NCBI RefSeq assembly: GCF_000151315.2
Contig: NW_011887303.1
Span: forward strand, 742,719-806,718
Length of the DNA stretch: 64,000 nucleotides
Reading direction: 5' to 3'
Origin: Capsaspora owczarzaki ATCC 30864
Taxonomy: Eukaryota > Opisthokonta > Filasterea
A model generated the notes under the pieces. That model saw nothing but the letters and a program-made list of their open reading frames with translations. It was not told the origin of the DNA and searched no databases. Below, piece by piece: positions 54,951 to 64,000 of this stretch (positions are counted from its first letter, which is position 1; every line of letters starts with the position of its first letter). The position numbers were made by a program, and so were the translations under genes.

Positions 54951-57036
54951 TTATTCGGCTTTGGCCTTGGAAGCCGCAGTGGTCGGGGATTCCAAAATAG
55001 CCTTGTAGTCCAAGACCGTTCCCCACACAAAGTCCCAAAGCTTTGACGAAATTCCATACCCTACGCGTCCAGGAGATGCAAAAGATGAGAGGGGGAGCGA
55101 AAAAAAAAAAAAAAAAAAACCCCATCAGAAACTGTGCTTCGGCACAAAACCTTTTTCTGCCCCCAGAAAATCCTTACCCAGATCATGGTTGACATAGTGG
55201 TGCGCCATGTGATAGGACTTCATGTCTGCAATCACTTCCGACGTCGGCGTCCCATGATGCAAAAAGTAGTGCGTCAAGTCGTAGCAGACATATCCGAAAA
55301 GAGCGCCAGCCACCAACGCTCGCGCAAGTCCTAGAGGCAATGCCGCAACAAACAGCGAGTACAACAAGGTGATGACAATTGCCGCAGGCGCGGGAGGGAA
55401 GACAAGGCGGTCGCCGTCCATTGGAGATTTGTGGTGCACGCCGTGCATCAGGTAGTGGAAGGTAATCCAGAACGCCGATCGAGAAGGAACTGCATGGAAG
55501 ACAAAGCGATGCAACGAGTACTCCAGCAGCGTCCACAGGAGAATGCCGCCCAGGAAGACGAAAGCAAATGTCTGGAAGGTGAGCTCGTTCCAACTGGCTT
55601 GCATCAGCTGCTGCGTGGTGGGGCTCGTGTTTGGAGCAGCGATGGACGCAACGCCACTGGCGTTTGTCCACTTGGCAGCAGGGAAAGGTGCCTGGTCCAC
55701 AGGGTTTTCTCCACCAGCCCGCAGCCCGGCGAGTGTATACGCGCCTCCGTACAAGGAGAGCAGCGAGAGCGCAACCACAACCGGAATCCAGACCAGCGGA
55801 ATCACGTACCAGCGTGTTCGTGACAAGGCCTCCAAGAGGTTTGAGTCGAACATGCGCAGACTCACAGCAATCGGGGAATGCACCCACTTGTCGTACCCTG
55901 CACCGAGCCGGTGGACCTGTTGAATGATTCCGCGCGAGTAGTCAATCTGAGCCTCGAGTTTGGCGAGCTCGGGATCGTCGACCGACAAGGAGCGTTGGAG
56001 CTGCGTGCGCGCAACAGCAAAATAGCACGAGCAACGAGACGAGGAGCATTGGATGAGATCAGCGTGGGCAACTCCCAATGCACAGCCTCGAAGGAAACCA
56101 ACAACAAGTGCAAAAATTCGTGTCCAAAAACGTCAACTCTTCCTTATCTTATCTGCAACTCACCTGCATGTGTTCCTCTCCAGCAACATATCCAAGACAA
56201 TAGCAATCAAGGATTCGGTATGCAGAAGGGCTGTGCCGATGCACGCGCCGAGTCACTTGTGAACGAGTCGAGGCAACCCCAGCGTTCTTCTCTGCCACAC
56301 TCTCAGTCCGAGCATTGCCGTCGGCTTCTTCACTCTCGTCCGCGCCAACTGAGGGGGTGGCATTTGGGAGCGGCTTGTTTCTCGCGGCTTGATTGGCATC
56401 CGGCGTGGAGGTGTGAGTGGCAGCGTTTATTTTTGCGTGGCCGTTCTGAGCGCCGTGCTCTTGAACATTGCCTTCCTCGTTGTCGGCCGCCTCCTCCGTT
56501 CGGTTGGCCTCCACAGTCACGCCCGAGGAAGAAATCAAGTCGTCACGACGGCCGGCCATGAGGTGGGTAATGTCCGTGCCCAGGTACTTGCGAACGATCG
56601 CACTGCCGCCTGGATGGGTCGGGAGGAAGTTTTCCACATTGTACACTTTGTGGTGCACAATCACGAGCTGGCGGCCTTCTTCGGTCCAAGCGCGTGACAC
56701 ATCCTCGCGCGTCATGCCGGATGACGATGCACGGGCTCCATCTTGGTTGTTGTTGTTGGGATGGGTCGGCTCAGTCGATGGCAAGGCGAACGGTTTGGAC
56801 TCCTTTCGAGCCCGCACCGCACTGAGATTGGACGCCAGGATATTTGTTGTTGGTGTTGTTGTTGTTTTTGTTGTTGATAAAGGAGCAGCTGTGGCAACAA
56901 CCTCCGGAGGCGTGGTGGACACGACGGACTGCTGCTCCTCAGGCGCTGTGGTCGGAAGCTGCTTCGGCGCAAGATGAACGCGTGTTGGCTGCTGTGCCAG
57001 CTCAGCGATGGGAGCCGAAAGGTCTCGCGGCGGCAT
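54951..57036 (-). CDS. FA2H: Fatty acid 2-hydroxylase (cytochrome b5 + sterol-desaturase-like domain)
   Basis: ER enzyme making 2-hydroxy fatty acids for sphingolipids. Exons 57036-56164, 56000-55178 and 55060-54951 give 601 residues versus about 372 in human. A 115-residue low-complexity N-terminus precedes the b5 domain (KVYNVENFLPTHPGGSAIVR, with HPGG heme ligand). The second heme histidine, in HRHSPSAYRILDCYCLGYV, comes only after an insert of about 90 residues (Glu/Asn/Ala-rich). Then DDPELAKLEAQIDYSRGIIQ, membrane helices, and the di-iron histidines: EYSLHRFVFH, HYLMHGVHHKSPMDGDRLVF, THYFLHHG, KSYHMAHHYVNHDLG, ending YGISSKLWDFVWGTVLDY. All histidine boxes are present, so the enzyme should be functional. 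Confidence 0.95.
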
Positions 57037-57775
57037 GAGTGGATGTTGCTGTGAAAAAAAGGTCGTTGAAGAAAATCAAAAGTGGGACTGGTGCTGTGCA
57101 AAGTAAGAAATTGGACGGCGTTCAAAATTGATAGGTTTGGCGTTCGTTTTGGCGACAAACATACAGATTCAGGCGGTCTCGCACTTCTTGATTAATTGAA
57201 TAATATCATTGCAACTGCGATTCGACACACAGTGGCGGGTGTAGCGTTGGTCCAGCGTCAAGTCGAGCTGTTACACTTGACCGAGCTTTCAAGTGACTGT
57301 CTTGCCGCATCATCTTGACTTTCCGCTGCGGTTTCTTTGGATTCGGCGAATGTGGCGCACGTCTTGATGAGTTGTTTGAGTTAGAGCTCGATATGGTCAT
57401 TGGGGATTTTTTGCGAACAAGGCTAGATTTGTGAGTGCTCAACGAACCATCACAGTCGGCAACGCTGTTGGTGAGAATTTGTAGTACACTGCCTGCTTTC
57501 CTCACCATTTTTCTTGGGCAATTTTTCCCTTCACACAAGGACGCGTTCGAGCAAGTCTGAACTCATGGACGGCAGCACTTCATGAATCAAGCTTTGAAGA
57601 TGGTGAAACTGAACTTTTTTCCGCCAAATTCTGGTTTCTACCTCCAACACAATCCATGCAGTAACACACACCACCCCTTTCACTCTGGGTCTATCCCAAC
57701 CTCTGCAAGCTGAACATTGTACAGTTATCTATTAAAGTCCGTTGGTGTCATTCTTATTGTGCTGCTTTTTTCCCA
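57037..57775. other. Divergent intergenic region, FA2H and bHLH factor
   Basis: 739 nt. A basic 100-residue minus-strand frame (57508-57206, MVRKAGSVLQILTNSVADCD start) exists but has no recognisable family and was not called. Confidence 0.4.
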
Positions 57776-60241
57776 ATGCCAAAGGAGCACCTGCTCGCTC
57801 GACAGGAGCAGCATCACCATCAGCAGCAAAGCGACCTGTCGCATGCGCATGGCTTCACTGGGTTTCCACTGCTGGATGAGATGATGACGCTCGGCTACAA
57901 TGGCGACGGGAGCGGTTCTCCAGCCATCGGCGGCGGCGTCGGAGGTACTGCCCCGCATGGAAATGGAAGCGGAGCTGTTGCTGCGAACGGGCAGAGTGTC
58001 GGAGGTCGGATGGCCACTCTGGCCGAGACGCGCGCTGCGTCGCTGTCGTCGTTTGCATCACCAGACACTGCGGTGGCGGCGGTGGTGGTGGGCTCGCAGC
58101 AGAGCAGCGGCCATGCGGATGAGGATGTCGGCGGCGTCGGCGGTTTGAACCTGCCCGAAGACATGCTGGACGAGTGGATGTCGAGCATGCTGGACGACCA
58201 CGCTGCTGCTGCTGCCGCCTCTCCGAATGCAATGGGCGCAAGTCAACAACAACAACAACCGCTGCTGGAGCACACGGCCAGGCGCAGCAGTCGCAGGCTC
58301 CAGACCACCGGCGGAAGCGAGGTGAGTCTGTTCGCTGGCCCGAGTCACGGCCGCCAGCAGCAGCAGCAGCTGCTTCACGACGCCGACCATGACGGGTTTG
58401 ACTTTGGCGATGCTGCGATGGATGCTCAGCAACAACAGGGCAGGCTGTCCATGACTGGCGGGCGCTCGGACAACAGCCGTCTGCTGATCGAGAGCGCGAC
58501 GCTCGGAACCGCAACCAGTATGAACCTGCAATCTGCCAGTGTTCACGAGACGACCCAGCTGCCATTCAGCCATCCGAACGAGTTCCTGACACCAGGTCCA
58601 TCGCCGTTTCTCATGCATGCCCATCCCGAGGCCGGCGGGCGGTCGTTCACTCCGTTGCCTTCGCCGCGAGTGACTGCGAGTGATGTTGCTGCTCAACAAC
58701 AACTACAACAACTACAGCAGCAACAGCAGCAACAGCAGCAACAACAACAACAGGAGCAACAGCAACAACAGATCGCGGCCGCTGCAGTCAATCCAGGACT
58801 GTTCCCGGCGAATTCGTTCGGATTGACCAATGCGAGCGGGCATCAAGTGATGGCTGCCGCTGTCGCAGCCGCCGCAGCCGCCATCGCCGCGCACACGTCC
58901 AGCTTGACGCCTTCCATGAACGCCCTGCAGATGCAAATGGCGCGGGAAATGACGCCGTTACTCTCTCCTGCATTGCTTCCCTCGGGAGAGAGTCACTTGA
59001 TGCCAAACATGTCACTCGGCTCGAGTGCTGTGCCGATGGGAGCACCTCGCGCAAGCGTGGACACTTCCAAGCGATCAACAACGCCACGCCGCAACACGTC
59101 TGGCTCTGCGACGGCAAGCGCTTCGGCCAGTGTTAGTACCAGCCCTGCTGTATTGAGTGGAGTCCCGTTAACGCCCATGTCTCTGATCGGCATGCAAGTG
59201 GACGACCTGCCACACGACGCCACCGGAATGAAGCTGCCCCCGCCCATGCCAACGGCAGGCTTGCCCATGTCACACGACTTTCTGCCGCCTCTTCCGTCCC
59301 CACGCATGACTGCGGCGCCCAACCTTAATTTCCTTGGCTTCGGTTCAACCCAACCGTCTCCCGTTCTCGCGCCCGCACGTCCCACCGATCCGGCTGCTGC
59401 ACGCATGCTTCCCTCGCCGATGTTGCTTCCTGCCAACACTTCCAGCTCTGGTGTGCCCAAAATGGTCCTTCCACGAGGTATGTCGATGGAATCTGTTGTG
59501 CGCGCGGTCTTGTGGTTTTCACGAGTCTCATTCTTTTTTCTGTTTCGACAGGCGCCGTCCCTTTGGCCGCCCTTCCTTCAAAGAGCAACTATCAAACCAT
59601 GATTGAAGGCAAAGGACAGTAAGTTTCGTGCTTTTGTCCTCTGGGCCGTTTTCGTGCTGTTTCGTGCCTTTGCTTTTCTGTTTCTTACTGTCGTTGCACC
59701 ATTTTGTTTCCAGTGAATTGGGTATGGACGAAGAGGCGGTCGCCAGTGTCACAGCGCGCAAAAATACACACAAGGTTGGCGAAAAGAAGCGAAGGGACGA
59801 TCTCAAGGATGGGTTTGACGATCTGAAGAGCGTTCTTGGCATGACTCCTGAAACCAGCAAAGCTGCAGTCATCCGTCGAGGTGCGAATTGCGCAATAGCG
59901 GCGCTTGCTGGTGTGTGTGTGTGTTTGTGAGGGGAAAACCAAGCATGTGTCTCATCTCGTCATTTTCCCGTTCGTTTCTTGGTTTATCCAGCTGTCGAGC
60001 ACGCTCAGTACCACGAGAAACAAATCCGCGAAATGCGAAGCGAGATTGCCAAACTTCGTGCCCAGCTAGCAGCACAAGGGTATGTAGCAGACGTTTTCGT
60101 TGAAGTTTTGTTTGACTTTTTAAAGTGCAGAGTCTAATCGCCACGTTTGTCGTGTTGCCCAGGACGAACTCGGGTCTTAACGCAGGGTCGCCACACGACA
60201 GCACCCATTTTCGAGGAGACACAACAGCCCCACCTCAATAA
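57776..60241 (+). CDS. bHLH-leucine zipper transcription factor, Gln/Ala-rich
   Basis: Five exons (57776-59477, 59552-59618, 59714-59880, 59992-60079, 60163-60241) join to 700 residues. Residues 1-570 are low complexity, including a Gln-rich block coded by CAG/CAA at 58700-58770, possibly an activation domain. The C-terminal DNA-binding part reads TARKNTHKVGEKKRRDDLKD, with the His-Glu-Arg E-box reading pattern (H-x3-E-x3-R) seen as HKVGEKKRR, then helix 1/loop GFDDLKSVLGMTPETSKAAV, helix 2 split by intron 3 (IRR|AVEHAQYHEKQIREMRSE) and running into a short leucine zipper IAKLRAQLAAQG. This is most like Myc/Max/Mlx/USF-class factors, but I cannot assign a subfamily. It is convergent with the Mediator-like gene, 68 nt away. 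Confidence 0.85.
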
Positions 60242-60309
60242 CACAGCTGCGGATGAAGCTATCAATATATAATCAGATCAACAACAAAAATACACGAAAA
60301 CGTTGGGGG

Positions 60310-61136
60310 TCATTCGGCCAGAATAAACCCATTTTCATCCTCATTGCCGTTTGCATCGTTAGCAACTGTCTCAAATTTGTCCTGCTGGGATGCAAGAGGC
60401 GAGACGGTCTGTGGCTTGGCCGGCGCTTCGGGTGGAGGCAGTGTGAGCGCCTTCATCAACTCATCCAGCGATAATACGTCTTCCTGTTGCTGCGCAGGAT
60501 ACTGTGCTACCAGCAGCGAGTTGACTTGGTACAGACTCTCACGCAGGTACGCAATCGACGCGACGAGGGCCCGATTGATCTGCGCCATTTCTTGTCTCAG
60601 CGAGCCGTTTTGGCTCTTCAGTGCCAGCGCTGCTTCCGAGGTCATGTCGACAGGCAATGCAGCTCCTCTTGGTGGTATTGGCTTGACTGCGCCGATCTGT
60701 TCAATAAAAGGCGATGGTGAGTGAGTGCACAAGTTCCAAAATTCTAAGCAAAAAGTCGCACAAGTCGTACTGAAAATGCATCTTCAGGTGCCAGTTCGGC
60801 AATGTGCGCGACAGCTCGTCGAATTGTCGCAATATGCGTCTGGGCTTCTGCGAGTGTCGAGGTGATCACTGCGTTTGGTCTTGGCGCCAAATCTTGGGCG
60901 ACATCCATTGGCGCGGCTGCCTCGGACGACGCAGGCCCGCTCATCAGACTGCTCGCATTCGCGCCGTTCGATGACGATGATGCAGACGACGACGACGAGG
61001 CTGATGCCCGCTCGACCTGGTACGACTGCATCGCGACCGACAGCTGGCGGACCATTCGCAGCAGCTCGTGCACTGCTTCAATCCCGCCGGCAGCGAGCGC
61101 GTTGATCTGCAAATGGGTGCTGCTGGCCTCGCTCAT
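60310..61136 (-). CDS. Possible Mediator complex subunit 30
   Basis: Two exons (61136-60771, 60696-60310; phase 0) give 250 residues from MSEASSTHLQINALAAGGIE. Helix-rich: N-terminal GIEAVHELLRMVRQLSVAMQ, a Ser/Ala insert, then LAEAQTHIATIRRAVAHIAE, a Pro-rich link IGAVKPIPPRGAA, and a long helix SEAALALKSQNGSLRQEMAQ, INRALVASIAYLRESLYQVN, SLLVAQ. This order and the final K.QN..L...M.Q.R.LI..IN..L pattern recall MED30 (RNA polymerase II Mediator head). The match is by memory of the pattern only and could equally be another coiled-coil protein. The C-terminus (DELMKALTLPPPE onward) is acidic and unstructured. Confidence 0.5.
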
Positions 61137-61929
61137 TTGTACTTGGTTTTTTGTTTTGGTTTCTTAGAATTCTCGGACGACAATCGAGGAGGCGGGAATT
61201 CAGCAGCAAAGACCAAGAAGAATTCGGTTCAATGCAAAATGCAATGGAAAATCAAAGAGTGGTCGAAAAAAAAAATCATAAAATAATAATCCGAAACAAA
61301 TTGTAAAGTTCAACCAAACTCGATTTGGGACTCGTTCTCTCTTTCCCCGCCTCGGTACGGCTATCGCTCCACCAACCCTCCGTTCTCCAGCCTCAATCCG
61401 ACGTGGCACATCCTCCTGATCATGATTGTTGTGTGAGAGGGGTGGGGTGCAATGGCACGAAGGGCAGAAAGGGCCAGGACAAGGCGGAGCACGGTTTTTT
61501 GGGCGGAAGGACGCACGTCTTGAACGTCTTTTTGCCCCTGTTGGACGCCATTTCGACGCCTTTTCTCGCCGCTCGGCTGCTTGTCATGCGCAGTATGCCC
61601 AGTAGTGTAGAGGGCACGCCACCGGGTCCAGTGCGGCGGCTTTGGGCTGGCTATCAGACGCGTCAGAGCAGCGAGAAAAGCTTCTGGCCACTATTTTTTT
61701 TATTGCGTTGCATCTTGCTTCGGCAGTCCCCTCGTTCATCGTCATTCCCAGCCCCGCGGATGGTTGCCGCGAGGATTTCATGTTTGTGGGGTTGCTGGTG
61801 GCGAAACGGCGGCAGGACGCAAGGCAGAAGAAGGCCTTTCGATCGTGTTCCCTCTCTCTTCCATCCTCCACTCGTTTTTCTCACCTTCCTTCTGAACCAC
61901 TCGCTCTTCTCAAAACCCTTCCACAGATC
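61137..61929. other. Divergent intergenic region, MED30-like and RPL31
   Basis: About 790 nt without a called gene. Immediately before the RPL31 ATG the sequence is pyrimidine-rich and ends CTTCCACAG, fitting a 5' UTR intron acceptor, so an upstream non-coding first exon for RPL31 probably lies here. Confidence 0.5.
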
Positions 61930-62295
61930 ATGGTTAAGGACAACAAGGCTAAGCGCACCCGAACGGCCGTTGAGGACGTCGTCACTCGCGAGTACACCAT
62001 TAACTTGCACAAGCGCCTCCACGGCGTCGGCTTCAAGCGCCGTGCCCCCCGCGCTTGCGACGAGATCCGCAAGTTCGCCCAGAAGATGATGGGCACCAAG
62101 GATGTCCGCCTCACCGTCGACACTAACCGCCACATCTGGTCCAAGGGTGTCCGCAACGTCCCGTTCCGCATCCGCGTCCAGCTCCAACGCAAGCGCAACC
62201 AGGATGAGGAGTCCGCCGAGAAGCTCTACACCCTCGTCGAGGTTGTCGAGACCAAGGAGTTCAAGGGCCTCCAGAACGTCACTGTTGCCAACTAA
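61930..62295 (+). CDS. RPL31: Large-subunit ribosomal protein eL31
   Basis: 60S ribosomal protein near the exit tunnel. Single coding exon, 121 residues (human 125). Starts [20 protein letters not shown]; conserved [60 protein letters not shown] and a C-terminal [20 protein letters not shown] are unmistakable. Basic, no insert. Strong C-ending codon preference (e.g. CGC, AAG, GTC) is visible, as expected of a highly expressed gene. Confidence 0.98.
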   Translation: MVKDNKAKRTRTAVEDVVTREYTINLHKRLHGVGFKRRAPRACDEIRKFAQKMMGTKDVRLTVDTNRHIWSKGVRNVPFRIRVQLQRKRNQDEESAEKLYTLVEVVETKEFKGLQNVTVAN

Positions 62296-62420
62296 ACATG
62301 TTGTTGTGACTTGCCTCTCTTTTGGAATTGCCCGTGGTTTTTATTTTTGTTCTTAACCATAGACAATTTTGCTTATATGATTGTTGCTGCGTCTGGGCCT
62401 AGTTTCATTGGATGCAAGAA

Positions 62421-62450
62421 GGGGGAGGAGGGGAGGGGAGGGGAGGGGAG
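62421..62450. repeat. (GGGGA)n G-rich repeat
   Basis: Roughly five GGGGA units downstream of RPL31. Four or more closely spaced G4 runs on the plus strand could form a G-quadruplex in the transcript. Confidence 0.8.
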
Positions 62451-62539
62451 TGGATTGGACAACAGCTATTGAGATGCAATTTTGGAGCAATGCTGCTCCC
62501 CCGTTTAGTTCATTCCTGTACAGCATGGTTGAACAAAAA

Positions 62540-63969
62540 TCAAGCCAACGAGTCAAGCAACACACTCGACTCCGTCTGTGCTGGCACGGGCTCTTGGGAC
62601 AAAGGCAGGGCGACGGGTTGCGACAACGGCGGCGCGAAACTCTCGAAAAACTGGATGACGCCTTGCAGACTTGCGCGAAGGTCGTTCAGGCTTTGCGTGG
62701 AAGCTTGCTGGCGTGTTGCAAGTCTGCTCGCCAACAATAGGTTGTCGTGCTGGATTTGCCCGCTCGGCGCGTTGGGCAAATTGGCGAAAATCGCCCAGTC
62801 CGCTTCAAACTCTGGGTTCATTCGGCTGGTTGTTGCAGAAAGAGTGAGCAGGTAGCAAAAAGGAGTGAGCCAGCACCCGCTTTGCGAGGACTGCAACAAC
62901 TCTTGTTCATTTGCCAAAAATCACGATGATGCTGCGCCTCACCTGGTAAACTCTTGCTCGTCCATCTTGAATGAGCTGGCCTGGAGGTTTTCCAAGAAGG
63001 CTACGGCACAGCACTACAAGTGGGAGGTGTTGGTGGAGGAGGAGGAGGAGGAGGAGAACGAAATCGTCAAAATCCAAATCGAGTCTGCGCACCTGTCCGC
63101 GCGACCAACTGTCACACTTCATGCCATCGTTACCATGTTCGTGAAAAAGTAACCGCCCTCTCCAGAAATGAGACGAGTTGGGTTGCAAAACCGCGAAATG
63201 TACTGGAGGTTGCTTTGCAACCGAGCGGGGTGCGCGCGGATGACAGTGAAGATCAGAACAGGCAGAAACTCGTCCGCACTCGCTGCATGGGACGCGCCAG
63301 CCATGGCTTGTAGAATAGCTGCGAGTTCAAGGCCACAAATGTAAATCGAGATGAGCAACACAGACGAACGACGCCAACTCAACAAAGCTGTGTGCCGTAC
63401 TAAACACAAGTTTGCTGCACTTGACAATGCACGCGACCTTGTCTTGAGGAGCTCGCTTGGCATCCATTTCGCAGAGCGCTGGAAAAGCCCAGAGGTGCAG
63501 GAAAAAAACGAAATGAGCATCCAGCTCACGTTCCCAAAACGGTTTGCTCGACTTTCACTCACAATGCATTGCGGCCTTCAAAGGCTCGTCGCACTTTTCG
63601 TTGAGCTCCATTGCGTCCAGGCCAAGATGACCGAGCGTCACCCATCGCAAGCGTCGAATGCGCTGGTCGATGAGTTCATCTTTGGCCGTGTCATCTGTCG
63701 ACGACGGCGAGAACACTCTGGTATTCCACAAAGGGGTCAGCGACATGCAAGCACGAAAACGAGCGAGGCTATAGAAAGACCACAGCAAAAGAAACGAAAA
63801 ACAAAGAAACAACAACAACAACAAAAAAAAAAAAAAACAAGTGTTGAACGACTTACTGAGAATACAGCTTCGTCATGACGTATTTCTCGATGCCGTCAAT
63901 AGCATTCTCGAGCTCTTCTTGTTGAGAATTTTTCCAGAGCGGGTGCGTGCTGATGCGATTGCCCATGTT
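62540..63969 (-). CDS. RABGEF1: Rabex-5-like VPS9-domain RabGEF, N-terminal part beyond window
   Basis: Guanine nucleotide exchange factor for Rab5-class GTPases on early endosomes. Six visible exons (63969-63857, 63717-63563, 63478-63401, 63318-63134, 63013-62943, 62825-62540) join in phase to 295 residues. The first visible exon starts at an acceptor (CTTTTGCAG), so at least one more exon lies past 64000. Seen: [56 protein letters not shown] (matches Rabex-5 EMDSKRVPRDKLACITKCSK), [50 protein letters not shown] and [15 protein letters not shown]. The VPS9 catalytic Asp (in ADEFLP) and Tyr (GGYFFTN) are present. The C-terminal 95 residues ([20 protein letters not shown] on) are a unique tail. 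Confidence 0.95.
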
Positions 63970-64000
63970 CTGCAAAAGCGGACAAGCAAGCAGTGAACAT

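Noticed and set aside
57206-57508. Minus-strand 100-residue basic frame with ATG
   Set aside because: Ser/Lys/Arg-rich, no motif, inside a divergent promoter region.

Overview
The window is nuclear DNA from an intron-rich, gene-dense unicellular eukaryote. I read about 28 protein-coding genes and one tRNA on both strands. Most introns are 55-120 nt GT-AG introns with T-rich tails, and intergenic gaps are often below 250 nt. The gene content points to a unicellular holozoan: a leucine-rich-repeat receptor tyrosine kinase with HRDLAARN and DFG motifs, an LRR-Roc-COR protein, a cytohesin, a Rabex-5-like RabGEF, a PEHE-domain (MSL1/KANSL1-type) chromatin protein and a ZNRF ubiquitin ligase. A filasterean such as Capsaspora is my best guess. 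This is inferred from gene content and style, not from a database match.

Layout. 1-7.6 kb: TRIP13/PCH2 (minus, runs off the left edge), tRNA-Lys(CTT), TMX2-like, PRPF3 and a small secreted Cys-rich protein. 8.7-15.1 kb: cytohesin, tyrosine aminotransferase and an intronless argininosuccinate synthase. 16.5-20.9 kb: an LRR-Roc-COR gene whose LRRs are encoded one per exon in a tandemly duplicated exon-intron array. 22.2-28.6 kb: a GDSL/SGNH acyl-esterase-like membrane protein, glutathione synthetase, Rab geranylgeranyltransferase beta and a small organelle-targeted-looking protein with a SpoVS-like core. 28.7-32.4 kb: a polyphosphate kinase 1 of bacterial family with an internal membrane segment. 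33.6-37.3 kb: the LRR receptor tyrosine kinase and an Mpv17/PMP22 protein. 38.0-46.8 kb: ZNRF-like E3, PEHE protein, bubblegum-type acyl-CoA synthetase and a small unknown membrane protein. 47.0-54.4 kb: severin (first exon about 1 kb upstream of the rest), a bacterial-style gamma-glutamyltransferase-family enzyme in 10 exons and cytochrome c1. 54.9-64 kb: fatty acid 2-hydroxylase, a bHLH-leucine-zipper factor, a possible Mediator subunit 30, ribosomal protein L31e and the C-terminal part of a VPS9-domain RabGEF that runs off the right edge.

There is no operon-like logic. The genes are mainly housekeeping (splicing, translation, respiration, amino acid and lipid metabolism) mixed with signalling and trafficking. 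Several pairs share very short divergent or convergent spacers. Exon boundaries are my manual predictions. They were accepted when splice phases closed across the whole gene and the joined protein matched remembered family sequence. One junction, from the LRRs into the Roc domain, stayed unresolved. No mobile element, CRISPR array, rRNA or viral remnant was recognised. The non-genic remainder is dominated by homopolymers and simple repeats. The most unusual items are the membrane-anchored PPK1, the LRR exon array, the SpoVS-like protein and a GC-AG intron in the cytohesin gene.
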